A stretch of 64,000 bases of DNA from Girardinichthys multiradiatus (lineage: Eukaryota; Chordata; Actinopteri; Cyprinodontiformes; Goodeidae), in the NCBI RefSeq assembly GCF_021462225.1, contig NC_061798.1, forward strand, positions 24,281,320 through 24,345,319, read 5' to 3'. This document shows, piece by piece, positions 34,481 to 44,826 of the stretch. The notes beneath the pieces were generated by a model. That model was given only the letters and a program-made list of their open reading frames with translations. It was not told the DNA's origin and did no database searches. The position numbers and the translations under genes are program-made. Position 1 is the stretch's first letter; every line of letters starts with the position of its first letter.

Positions 34481-35388
34481 CTATCTGTGTAGTTATGCTG
34501 CTATAGGCTTAGGCTGTTGGAGGACATAACGACCACTTTCACCCTCTTCGCTACATTCTCACACTACTCTCCAATTTTGCATTATTTGCTGTTATTTCAG
34601 CTTTTAACTTTGTTCTCTCTTTTCTCTTCCTAGAAGCTACACCTGGCCTGGCTCTGTGTCTGCCTGTGACACCTTTCTGGAGAGGGGAATCGTCCGAGCT
34701 TCTGCTGGCAACAACTTAATGCTCACCCTCTACCGTTGATCTACATAGCCCTGCCTTTTAGTGTTTAACCCTTTCTCTCTCCTAGACATGGAAATTGACT
34801 GAGCTTTTACTGTAACTAATTATATGTGCTCTCTTTCAGACTCTAACCTTGAAAACTGGCTCAGAGTTTATCTGTTCTTTCTTTCTACGTGAAACGACTA
34901 AAGGATCTACATCCATTAACATTTACTTTTCCTTCCCATAGAAAGGACTCCTGGATCAGTGCTTCTATGTTCTTTTTGTGTCTCTGCTCTGTTCTCTCAA
35001 ACCCCCAGTCGGTCGTGGCAGATGGCCGCTCACACTGAGCCTGGTTCTGCTGGAGGTTTCTTCCTGTTAAAAGGGAGTTTTTCCTCTCCACTGTCGCTAC
35101 ATGCATGCTCAGTATGAGGGATTGCTGCAAAGTCAACGCCAGTGACTGTCCACTGTCTCTACATGCTCATCCAGGAGGAGGGAATGCTGCAAGTCACTGA
35201 CTGGATGCAATCTGCTGGGTTTCCTTAGATAGAAAAACGTTTTATCCAATTTGAATAAAAAGCTAACTCCGACTGCACTGTTCAATTGTTAGGATTAATT
35301 GGAATGTATGTACCTGACTGTTGTGAAGTGCCTTGAGACAACATGTGTTGTGAATTGGTGCTATATAAATAAACTGAATTGAATTTAA
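34481..35388 (+). mobile_element. L2-type LINE 3' UTR, copy 2
   Basis: A long C/T-rich 3' UTR (ggaggtttcttcctgttaaa, gagtttttcctctccactg) ending gtgccttgagacaacatg and ggtgctatataaataaactg. The same tail block occurs at 34,421-34,480, so two L2 3' ends stand in tandem about 0.9 kb apart. Confidence 0.8.
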
Positions 35389-36789
35389 ATTAATTCCACT
35401 GCCACAGCTTGTGTGTGCATTTTCCGTATGAGAAATTACTCTGTCATTGCTCTGAGCTTTGGTGGGCTTCTACCCTATAGTGACTAAATGCACACATTCA
35501 AATATTCACTTCAGCTCTTTCTGCCATTCTCTTGGCCCCTTCAAAATCTTCATCTCCACCCTGTTTTTAAAAAAAAATCCCCATGGTAATCAAACCCAGG
35601 TACTCCTAAATATGTGTCCTTTATTCTTGCATATCCTCACAATTTTACTAATACCTATGAGCACAATGTTTGGCCGTTCTTTCACATCCGGCTACTTAAT
35701 TCTGATCACCCTTTTGGCACTCTTCGGCCATGCTGCTTCACCTCTTTATTTTCCACCTGTCTGCTGTCTTTTTAAACCAAAAAATACCCCTTCAATCCAA
35801 CAGCGACTTGCCTATAGTCTGTACTCCTTTTCTGACTATTGGGTTCTTACTTCCTTTCTCTGTGCTTGTGGCCCATGCGGTGACTTAATTTAATATTCGT
35901 GGTGTCATAGTATAGAAGAAAAGGGCTGGGGTTGTCAGCATGGTACGAGAGCTCACATTGATTTAGTGCTAGCATCACAGTTTGAGCATCTCTTCTTATT
36001 TTATTAGTGGGCTATGGTCAACCTGAAGCAGTGACAGGAAGGTGGGGCAGCACGAGTCAAATAAACAGCTAGAAGGCATAAAATGTCATTGGCAACAGTA
36101 TTTACTATAGACTCTCAACAGACCACCTCAGCACTGTTATAGTAAAGCATTAATAAGGTCATTTGCATTCACTGTCTCCATTTTACCTGTTTTCCACAGC
36201 CCTCTATACTTTAGTTTCCCCTATATGTGTGGTAATTAACTGAACTAGGTGCAATGTGTGAGAAGCAATACATTATACAAATGTCTGACAGAAGCTAAGT
36301 TGTACAGTACAGGACCTTAATGAGAGCTCACATTTGTTGCTGGGGTGGAAAGGGTTTGGTTTAAGAGTCAGTGTCTCAATGTTTTATGACATTTTGCTTT
36401 ATGATTATCACCTGACCCTAGTCCTGGCTCTTACTCCCTTTGAAATCAATATTTTCATCTGCTAGGTGATATTTTAGCTCAGTGCTGGTGTTCAGACACA
36501 TAACAGACATGTTCACATGTATCTGTGTGATATATGTTTGGTTGTGTGCATAACTATGAAGATACAACACTGCAGGTGTGGAATTTGAAGCAACAACAAG
36601 GCTGGTGCCTGGTGTTTTTCACACATAGGTCACCATGGTCACTTCTAGAGGTGGTAAACTCAGTTCATCTTATGGATTTGGGTTACTCCGAGTCACTCAA
36701 GTGTTCGGATTTTGTCAGTGTTCCCCTCACCTTAAAAAAAAGTAGTCTTGCTGGGGTCAAATATGATTTGCAAACTAGAAAGAAAGAAT
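35389..36789. other. Unannotated non-coding stretch
   Basis: Left flank of the retrovirus-like element. No gene or repeat boundary recognised. Confidence 0.4.
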
Positions 36790-36794
36790 AAAGG
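36790..36794. repeat. Target-site duplication AAAGG (left)
   Basis: AAAGG directly precedes the LTR; an identical AAAGG follows the other LTR at 43,742-43,746. Confidence 0.92.
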
Positions 36795-37086
36795 TGTTAG
36801 GTATTATTTAGTCAACTCAGAGGTAAGAACGATACAGTCAGAGTTACTTGTGACAAGGGTAGCCCACTTTGCAGTGAAACTACAAAGTTTTGACACCCTA
36901 TCTCTTTATTTATATACACAGTTCAACAGACAGTTCAGACAGGGTGTATGTGTGTGAGACGGAAAGGAGGCTGGTTCACACAGAGATAACAATGATCTCA
37001 CACACACAGGGAGGAAGGCATAGTGCAGGTGCCTTCCAACCCAAGGTTTTTACATGAGTGATAACAAGTTTTGCACCCATCCAACA
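36795..37086 (-). repeat. ERV 3' LTR
   Basis: 292 bp, TG...CA. On the coding strand it contains tatataaataaagag (plus-strand 36,899-36,918), combining a TATA-like box and a poly(A) signal, so transcription start and 3' processing signals are very close together. One base differs from the 5' LTR (cagagataac here against cagaggtaac). Confidence 0.95.
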
Positions 37087-37098
37087 GTCCCTCCTTTT
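37087..37098 (-). promoter_or_regulatory. Polypurine tract
   Basis: Coding-strand aaaaggagggac lies directly against the TG start of the 3' LTR; the expected primer for plus-strand cDNA. Confidence 0.85.
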
Positions 37099-37250
37099 AT
37101 CACAAGTAAAAACATTTAATATAAAAACGAGTAAGAAAAATACTTTGTATGAGCGAAAACCCACGGACGGTAAACAGATTATATTTTGTGGGAAATACTC
37201 ATACGGCCCCGCCGCCCTCGGCGACCATTAAAAGTTAAATGTTGATTAAT

Positions 37251-37424
37251 ACTTGAAATCATAAAAATAAAATAATGATACTTTAAATCATAAAAATAAA
37301 AGAATGATACTTGAAATCATAAAAATAAAAGAATAATACTTGAAATCATAAAAATAAAAGAATAATACTTGAAATCATAAAAATAAAAGAATAATACTTG
37401 AAATCATAAAAATAAAAGAATTAA
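37251..37424. repeat. 29-bp minisatellite, six copies
   Basis: acttgaaatcataaaaataa starts at 37,251 (37,280 as actttaaatc), 37,309, 37,338, 37,367 and 37,396, exactly every 29 bp and nearly identical. It lies inside the retrovirus just upstream of its 3' LTR. Confidence 0.97.
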
Positions 37425-37612
37425 AAAATCTGCCCTGTTTATGTCATCATTGTACTTTTTCTCATTTCACTTAAGCAACAACTTCTTCCGATTTTCTGCT
37501 GTAAGGTCATTTTATGAAATACAATGTATGAGTACACTCAGGCTTTTGATGTGATTTATTTACAACATGTCATCATAATCGTCCCCTTCATTTTTGTGCA
37601 TTTCTACCTAGT

Positions 37613-37831
37613 TCAGTGTTGCATATGCCACCATGAACGATACCAGAAATTCTGTAGGAATGGATGTGCGTCATGTTCTTCCGTCAGTGTTCTGAGATGG
37701 GTCCCGTCTGATGTCCATCTCTTCTGGTTCGGTATCACCTCTTGTGGATCCTGCTTTAGATAGAGAAAGAGTCCTGCTACCAGAATTAAGCTCAGGCTTA
37801 TCAGTCCTGTCCACATGTTACAGAGAGCCAT
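37613..37831 (-). pseudogene. ERV envelope leader fragment (putative)
   Basis: A 72-residue frame beginning MALCNMWTGLISLSLILV, with a hydrophobic stretch at residues 8-24 like a signal/leader segment. It starts about 80 bp downstream of the pol stop, where retroviral env begins. No surface or transmembrane subunit follows: the next 500 bp to the LTR hold only the minisatellite and anonymous sequence. The env call is by position and hydrophobicity, not by a conserved motif. Confidence 0.45.
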
Positions 37832-37909
37832 TTTATAATTGGGCGCAGATCAGCTGTTTTCTTCACCGGTTTGAGACGCTGGGCCATCTTTGAACCCGGA
37901 CTTCCTCTG

Positions 37910-38270
37910 CTACCCCGTCGGTTGGTTTGGCTCCTGTAACGGCAAAACTGGCTTACAGTGGCTTTTATGGGTCCAGGAAGGCCTCTCTGCTATTTTCAGA
38001 ACTGTGGGCGTTGTCAGGAGTATTTGAAACGGCCCTTTCCACCAAGGAGTGCTCCAATCCTTCCGGTGGAGTGTCTTAATCAGGACCAGGTCTCCAGGCC
38101 TCATTCTGTGGGATAGGAGCAGAGATTATCGGCAGACCACTGGACATTTGTTTTTCTTTTGTCTGCAACATTTTATTCATCCACTCAGCTAATGAAGGTT
38201 CCTGTTGTGCTTTCTCTATTTCATTCATGTCAGAGGGCAGAGAAAACGGTCTGCCATGTACTATTTCTTT
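37910..38270 (-). pseudogene. ERV integrase C-terminal domain
   Basis: The minus-strand frame includes EIVHGRPFSLPSD (about 38,255), then RPGDLVLIKTLHRKDW, WWKGPFQILLTTPTVLKI and SHCKPVLPL. This is the SH3-like C-terminal domain of gammaretrovirus-type integrases, which contacts DNA and chromatin. A shift or small gap lies near 38,104 and stops lie upstream. The stop at 37,910 is the pol terminus. Confidence 0.85.
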
Positions 38271-38329
38271 GAGAATACAAATTCACATCAGCAACTTGGT
38301 GTCACGTGATCTCAGACTCAGAATATAGT

Positions 38330-38594
38330 GGGTGGAGCCATACAATGATGTACAGTAGGTGGCAAATGGAGTAAGACCAGTTTGATTTGGAGTTATTCTC
38401 ATCCATAATTAACCAGGGATAGGCATTCGGGCCATGGCCTCCCTGTTTCTTCCATTGTTTTCCTTAATCTTTAACTGAAACCCTAATGCATTAGAACTTA
38501 GATCTATTAGTTTATTTACAAAATGAGTTCCATTATCTGACCTTATAATCTGTGGGATACCATATGTGGGGAAGAAATGTGTCACTAGGTTCAT
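38330..38594 (-). pseudogene. ERV integrase core fragment
   Basis: FFPTYGIPQIIRSDNGTHFV carries the second catalytic Asp of the DDE core. Shortly after NALGFQLK homology jumps, in another frame, to sequence resembling the segment beyond the catalytic Glu (MEETGRPWPECLSLV, then TPNQTGLTPF near 38,370). The stretch holding the catalytic Glu is missing. The first catalytic Asp region is also absent between this segment and RNase H. This integrase cannot act. Confidence 0.8.
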
Positions 38595-38693
38595 CTATTA
38601 CAACTAGGCAATATTTCTTCCCCCGTGTTTGCAACAAATTATGCATGATCTGCAAAAATGATTTGCATAGTCAGAAAAATTTATAGTGTAGCA

Positions 38694-38915
38694 TTAATGC
38701 TTTACCAGATGTGACATATTCCCCCCTTGACACGTGGGTCTTCCCAATGTGTCACTGTAGCCGCTGTGTTGTATAAATGTTTTTGGGAGGATTGGTTTAT
38801 CTTCTATCTGATAGATGTCATCTTTTCTCTGTGCTCCTCTCTTAAGCCAGGCCTTTATTTCTGTCTTGGGTGCTGACTGTTGGGCGTCTGTGTCTATAAA
38901 TAGCAGATCTGACAT
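38694..38915 (-). pseudogene. ERV pol inter-domain fragment
   Basis: A 73-residue frame (SDLLFIDTDAQQSAPKTEIK, AQRKDDIYQIEDKPILPKTF) just after the RNase H frame. Its position fits the RNase H-integrase linker or integrase N-terminal region. GRPTCQGGNMSHLVKH at the end may be a decayed zinc-binding segment, but the HHCC pattern is not complete. Moderate certainty, by context. Confidence 0.45.
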
Positions 38916-38922
38916 TTTCTCT

Positions 38923-39790
38923 TTATAGGTTGAAATGAGTTAGTTCTGTCCCTGATGATGTTTTAAAACCTCTATTTTGCCAAATCTTAGCATGGTGATG
39001 TACTGATCCGAACACGTATTGGCTGTCTGTGTATATAGTAAGTATTTGTCCCTCATGTAATTCACATGCTCTTACTACAGCATATAATTCTGCTGTTTGG
39101 GCTGAGCATGTATTGGGTAGAGATTTAGCTTCTATTATCCTATCGATGGTTGTTATTGCATAACCAACTCTATTCTTTCCATATTCATCTTTAGATGCTG
39201 AGCCATCTACAAACACAACACATGAATCTGGTATAAGGATTTGAGAAATGTCTTGTCTGGGTTTTGTGTCTTCTTCAACTTTTGCTTTATAAGAATGTGG
39301 TTTTCCATCTTCTGCAGTAGGTATTAGAGTACTTGGATTTAAAGGGCACATCTTTTTAGAGTTATGTTTGGCTGTGATAATAATAGCGATGTCAGTGTGA
39401 TATGTCTTGCATGTAGCGTCAGGTGCTTCTCTTAATATTCCTGACTTCAACATATCTTGTATTACTGGCTTAGTACCTTCTTCAGCTTCTGGCTTTAAGG
39501 GGTATTGGCAGACTAATAGTCTTTTTTCAGATATTAGTTTAACCTTGTATGGTGGGAACCCCTTTATAAGCCCTACATCAGTTGATGATTGGGACCACAG
39601 TTCAGGTGGGACAGCAGATAGGGCAGGATGCATGTTGCTCTCTTTGCTCTCAGCTAAGCTCTGTATTTGTCCCTCTGCCTCATCTAAATGTGTCCTTAGA
39701 TGGACTTTGACTGTCCACGCCAGAATGAGCTTCCAGATTCCTGTATTAGGATCTACCTTTGACAGTGTCAGTGCTGTTCCTGCAGAGGTT
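38923..39790 (-). pseudogene. ERV RT N-terminus fused to RNase H (palm deleted)
   Basis: An open frame of about 289 codons. The first part ends VPPELWSQSSTDVGLIKGFP, PYKVKL and PLKPEAEEGTKPVIQDML, KSGILREA: the N-terminal fingers of a gamma/epsilon-type RT. It then passes directly into HTDIAIIITAKH and DGKPHSYKAKVEED, and RNase H with its acidic residues: VVFVDGSAS, AQTAELYAVV and ILTIYTDSQYVFG. The RT palm with the YxDD box, thumb and most of the connection are missing, without breaking the frame. So the fused frame retains a plausible RNase H active site but no polymerase. Confidence 0.88.
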
Positions 39791-39799
39791 TAAAGCCTC

Positions 39800-42700
39800 T
39801 GTTTTTCCAAATTCTTATTATTCTTTTTTATCATATTTTATAAAGTAAGTCCTTATTACATTTAAAAATGAGATCAATATTTTTGGTAGTTGCTATTATT
39901 ATAAATAATGCTTGGTTTAGTTCTTATTAAAAATAAAAAATAAAAACTCACTCACTGATGAACACAAAAAATGAAGGGCATATTATATCTTATAATCTTA
40001 GTTTATCTTACCCTGTTTTATAGATACAACATACAGTTTCAGTCAGCTTTGTATTTAGTTCAAGTAACTAAAGTTTGTTTCAATTAACTAAAGTTTTATC
40101 TATTTCAGTCCAGTTCAGTAATTCTGTTGAGGTTCATTTCATCTTATGTTAAGTTTGAGTCTAATTCAATCATTTTGAACCTGACTGGAAAAAGTCTAAA
40201 CATCTGTTAAAATCTTTTTGTTTTACCATAGAGAACTGACCTAATATTATTATGGTAATGTTGAGGACTCTAATTTTTACATAACATGAAACAGACATTT
40301 ATTTCACAAAAACAGAAAGTCAAACACAGACATTTGGCCACATGAAAGTTTAAATAACCTGTTTGTACAAGAATTGTGAAAAATTGAAGACAGATCTATG
40401 AACTTTCCTATGGTTATCAGTATTTTCAATACAGGTAGAACCTTTGCCATCTTTAAATGATTTTTCGAAAAAGATTCTGGAAACCTTATTAAGATATAAA
40501 TTTGGCAAAGATCATCAGAACATCAGACCTTTATTAGCGCTTTTAAGGTCCCTCAAAGATGCATTACAATGAAATCAGTCATTCTCATTCACACACATTC
40601 ACACACTACTTACTTATTTTTCTGTCAGAGTAATTTTTATTTGCAAAAATTTGAACATAATTTGACTTCTATTATTCTTAAAATGCACATTGTTTCCTCA
40701 TAACCCCTTTTGTTTCCACTAGGTCTGTTTTGAACGCTTCAATTTTTTTTTTTTTTATTCACCAAGAATCAATAAGGTGGTCTTAGTGGGTCCACCTTAA
40801 AGGTGTTATCTGTTGGGTGTCATGTTATCATTGTCAGGTCAGTGAGGTTCATAAGTCAGTCTGAACCTTGGTCATTTGGTCTGTGCACATAATGTTTCAT
40901 AGATCCAGCCTATGATTAATCAGCAAAACGTCCACCTATAGGAGAAAAAATGATTGTTAATGAATGAGCTGCATTTCCTAGGAACACTGTCTTCCTCCTG
41001 GATGAGCATCACCTGTTGAAAAACTTTCATCATTGTTTGTTTCACATATTCAATCAGATCTTTATATTATACCAGTAGGTGAAGTTGTTAGTATCTCATG
41101 TAGACTGACATATACTGTTGCATTTGGAGAGGATCTCAGATTAAATAAACATAGTTAGAGCTTCAATCCAGGTTCATTTTGTGTCTGCAGACTTTAGCCA
41201 ATTTTTCTTTTCTTTCTTTTTTTTTTTATACATAAAGAGCAAGATTCAAAACATTTTCAAAAGGCAGATTGTGGCAGAATGTAGACAAAACTGCTTATTG
41301 ATTGACAAAATAACATTCAAGCACACAATCACCATATTAAAAGGCTCTACTTCTAGAGAATCACTAAACTTTTGGGGTCCGGTTTTGGCCCGCGGACCTT
41401 GAGTTTGACACATGCAGGGTAGAGTTACAATTTTTTTTCAGACCTTTCAGCAGAGACAGGCTTCTGCTGTTTGCAGAAGTTTTATCTTTGTTTTCAGGCA
41501 GCTGCATCTCTTTATCAAGGTCGTTTCACAGAGCTGAAATTTAACTTCTCTCAAAGAGGAAAAATCAAGAATGCAAACAATCTGAGCCAAATATGGAATT
41601 ATTTCCCTGTAAAATGAATCTTTTGCATTTTATCATGATATTGTTAGTAGTATAACACCATAGAATGATTTTTAAAGCACCTGTTTCTCACTAATGCTTG
41701 CCTACAAAATCTTTTACTCTCAGATTACTTCTTTAACAACATTCTGTTCTCTCTTCTCTAGTCATTGTTCACTGGGTTGTCCAGTTGGACAGTTTCCATG
41801 TTGTCCACATTGTCACCTCCTCTTTTAACTTCTTTTACCACGTCCTCTAAAACCATCTCTTAGTCTTTATAATCTAACCTGGGATGGGTGGCGGTCCGCC
41901 CCCCCCCTTTATTTGTTTTCAGTTAAGCTGAAAGTTTTTTCCTGTGCTTTTCTTAAGGCCTCAGTATTATGGCTATGTCAGTTAAAAGCTGCTCTTATTG
42001 TTGTTTTTTTAATTCATCTTTTTGTTTTAATCTGTTTATCAACTGTGAGCACTCAGGGACTGAAAAGTCCCCTTTGAAATTATAATCTGGCAAGGTTTTT
42101 TATTGTCTCTTGAATCTTTTGAATGCATAATCTCCAGTTTAAGATCCCCGTGTAGTTTTAGGATTTCAGTGATAATTAAGTTACCTGAAAATCCGTATTT
42201 TTATGCCATCGTGTACATATTTCTGTTAAATCAGAGCTTTTTCTCTGTTCTTTCCCCATTGTTCTTTGTTATTTTTCTCTTTTAGTTTTCATTATTGCTA
42301 ATTTTAGATCCCCTTGTAATTTTAAGACATCCTTTGTATCTAATTTGCCCAAAAACCCATGTTTTTTATTTTTTATTCCATCTATGACAGATCATACCTG
42401 CTCCTTTTACATAGTTCTCCATAAACTTTACCTCCCATTCTAAGTCAATTAGTTTACTTTGTTTCTTCCCCATTATGTTTTATGTTAGTTTAATTATAGT
42501 ATAAATGTCCCAGATAAAAGGTCACTGGCATGAGACTTTAAGGAGAGGACATTAACACGGCCTTCTACTGCAACTAATTCGCAGCGGTGTTAATTTTCTG
42601 GAATGAAATCCGACCTGAATCTCCAAAGTCACCAGTACGTAGTTTTAATCTGGGCAAAAGAAAACACAGGACTAGCAGAATCCTGCTATGATTCTATTAA

Positions 42701-42800
42701 AATGCTTAGTCCTCCAAACACACACAACACAGTCACACAGTTAGTTTCAGGTACCTTGTAATTTTTCTAAGTTAACTTGGTGTTATTTTATGAGCTCAAT
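39800..42800. other. ERV interior without recognisable genes
   Basis: On the coding strand this is the gag/protease position, but no gag, zinc-knuckle or protease motif is visible in any frame. AT-rich, with a C run at 41,899-41,907. A patch at about 40,525-40,620 (ttattagcgcttttaaggtc, then cattcacacaca repeats) resembles a fish LINE/SINE fragment, suggesting foreign DNA has been incorporated. Confidence 0.6.
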
Positions 42801-42814
42801 TTACTCCGTTCTTT

Positions 42815-43181
42815 TTACTTTTATAGCGCTTATTCTATTCCCTCGCAGGGGAATAACCCTTAGTCGTTTTATTTGGCCCCCTTCTTGGCGGGGCCCTACC
42901 TTAATTTGTCACTATTCCTTTCACGGTGGAATAAAACCATCCCAATGCAGCGTCCTTACCGGCGACGCACTACCAACGACTTTTAAGTACTTTTCTTCTT
43001 TTATTTATATAGCGCTTACTCTATTCCCTCTCAGGAGAATAATCCTCAGTCGTTTTCTTTAATCCCCTTCACGGCGGGATTGTACCAAATTTGTCACTAT
43101 CCCTTTCACGGTGGAATAAAACCATTCGAATGCAGCGTCCTTACCGGCGACGCACTACCAACGACTGTTAAGTACTTTTCC
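42815..43181. repeat. Tandem duplication, period about 185 bp, in ERV leader
   Basis: Two copies start tatagcgctta at 42,822 and 43,008. Both contain tcacggtggaataaaaccat, aatgcagcgtccttaccgg and cgacgcactaccaacgac (starts 42,944 and 43,129). On the coding strand each copy carries gccggtaagga, a splice-donor-like sequence. They lie about 250-610 bp downstream of the primer-binding site, where packaging and splicing signals are expected. Confidence 0.92.
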
Positions 43182-43426
43182 TATGAACTGTATTTTAAAA
43201 CTGTCTCACCTCGGAGTTGACTTCTTGGTGACTCTGGACCCTGTGAGAGTCACCCCGCGCAGAGGAAGGCAATAACCCACTGGCCAGGTGTGAATTCACA
43301 CACACCGGGACTTTCAGCCACTCCGGCTAAAGGAGGCTGTGCAGCGGTGCTTCGCTCGACGTCAGGCTTCCCCCACGGATCCCAGAGTCACTGTTAAAGC
43401 AAAGAGAAATAAGGTTATTGAATTAA

Positions 43427-43444
43427 TCCGGCTTCGAAGGACCA
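43427..43444 (-). promoter_or_regulatory. Primer-binding site, tRNA-Tyr-like
   Basis: The coding strand reads tggtccttcgaagccgga, complementary to the 3' end of vertebrate tRNA-Tyr (...ccggctcgaaggacca) except for one extra A. It starts 5 nt inside the LTR, a longer gap than the usual 0-3 nt. The tRNA identity is from memory of tRNA-Tyr sequence. Confidence 0.7.
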
Positions 43445-43449
43445 ATAAA

Positions 43450-43741
43450 TGTTAGGTATTATTTAGTCAACTCAGAGGTAAGAACGATACAGTCAGAGTT
43501 ACTTGTGACAAGGGTAGCCCACTTTGCAGTGAAACTACAAAGTTTTGACACCCTATCTCTTTATTTATATACACAGTTCAACAGACAGTTCAGACAGGGT
43601 GTATGTGTGTGAGACGGAAAGGAGGCTGGTTCACACAGAGGTAACAATGATCTCACACACACAGGGAGGAAGGCATAGTGCAGGTGCCTTCCAACCCAAG
43701 GTTTTTACATGAGTGATAACAAGTTTTGCACCCATCCAACA
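43450..43741 (-). repeat. ERV 5' LTR
   Basis: 292 bp, identical to 36,795-37,086 except one transition. Confidence 0.95.
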
Positions 43742-43746
43742 AAAGG
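43742..43746. repeat. Target-site duplication AAAGG (right)
   Basis: Matches 36,790-36,794 exactly. Confidence 0.92.
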
Positions 43747-44822
43747 GATGTCTTAACAGCAAATTTATGCAGTTTTAGTTTTTTTGTGGTATACAAGAGA
43801 TATATTAACCAGATTCAATCTTCCCACACTTAAAAAAAACACATTGTTATTTTAAATTTTCTGCTCCTGATCTGATTTGTTGTTTTCTTCACCTGCTGTG
43901 TGCTGCTGAGGGTTGTATTGTTGAGTCAGTGTGAGTAAAGACAGTGAACAGAATAATCTGAGTCCACTGTATTTCTGCAAGTCCACAAATATGCAGGGTA
44001 TGCTTAGCAGCAGCCATAAAGACTCATATTACCCATGTGATTTCTTATTTAGTATGGAGATTTGAATTATTAAATTGGGTGATTCAGGAACCAACCAGCT
44101 CTTGTCACATCAGTATAAAACAAGAACAATATCAACATCTGCTGTTTGTATCACCACATACAAATTTTAAAGTGCTAATATTTTTTTTGCAGCTAAAAAA
44201 CACATTTTGCACCAGTAATCTGCAACACACACTCTCTGACACTGACACTCTTCTATTAAGAAAATCTAAAGCTAAAGGAAACAGAAGCTGTGGTGCGACA
44301 GTAAAACGAATCCAATCACAGGAGAGCAAGAGTTGTGTTTAGAGCTGTCTCAGTTAAAAGTTTTTCCCCCCATTTGTCATAGGTGATGATAATTTCTTGA
44401 CCCACATGCAGAGATGACACTGGAAACTCAACTGAAATTTTTGAAATGAAACTTATGGTACACAAATAATTAGTCTGCAAGGAGAAGAGATGTGAAAATG
44501 TTGCCATGGGGCAATACTTAGGGAATTAGGGAAGTATTGAGGAGGGGAAATGATAGTTGCATCTCACTGTTTTTGTGGGAGAGTTGGGCTCTGCCAATGA
44601 GTAGATGTGTGGACAGGAGAAAGCCTAAGAAGACTTATTTCAATTGAGGTTTTTGTTTTCACAGTGTGGTACTTTGAGAGAGGATCTGGAGTGTATTTCT
44701 TCCTTCTCCTGATGAAAAACAAGTGTGCCAGGGGCAGCTTGCTTGGACCCCATCTCCAGAGGTGAAAAAATAGGCATACACCGGCATTCTAGAAACAAGA
44801 CACCAATACTAATCGGAGTCAT
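43747..44822. other. Unannotated non-coding stretch
   Basis: Nothing recognised between the retrovirus and the TTAA-flanked element. Confidence 0.4.
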
Positions 44823-44826
44823 TTAA

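Larger units (their letters stand above)
36795..43741 (-). mobile_element. Endogenous retrovirus, non-autonomous deletion derivative
   Basis: Two 292-bp LTRs (36,795-37,086 and 43,450-43,741) differing at one position, a perfect 5-bp target duplication, a primer-binding site (43,427-43,444) and a polypurine tract (about 37,087-37,098). It is transcribed leftwards. The coding content is only pol relics (37,910-39,790) and an env leader fragment. The 3.6 kb between leader and pol has no gag-like frame. RT palm and integrase catalytic regions are deleted. The integrase C-terminus resembles gamma/epsilon-type retroviruses. The combination of near-identical LTRs and lost genes implies recent mobilisation by proteins from another copy. 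Confidence 0.95.

Noticed and set aside
37251..37424. CRISPR-like regular repeats
   Set aside because: Direct head-to-tail 29-bp units with no spacers, in a vertebrate retroelement: a minisatellite.
41889..41910. Poly-C/poly-G run in the ERV interior as a second polypurine tract
   Set aside because: Position is not near the centre of pol or at an LTR, and the family's real PPT is clear at 37,087.
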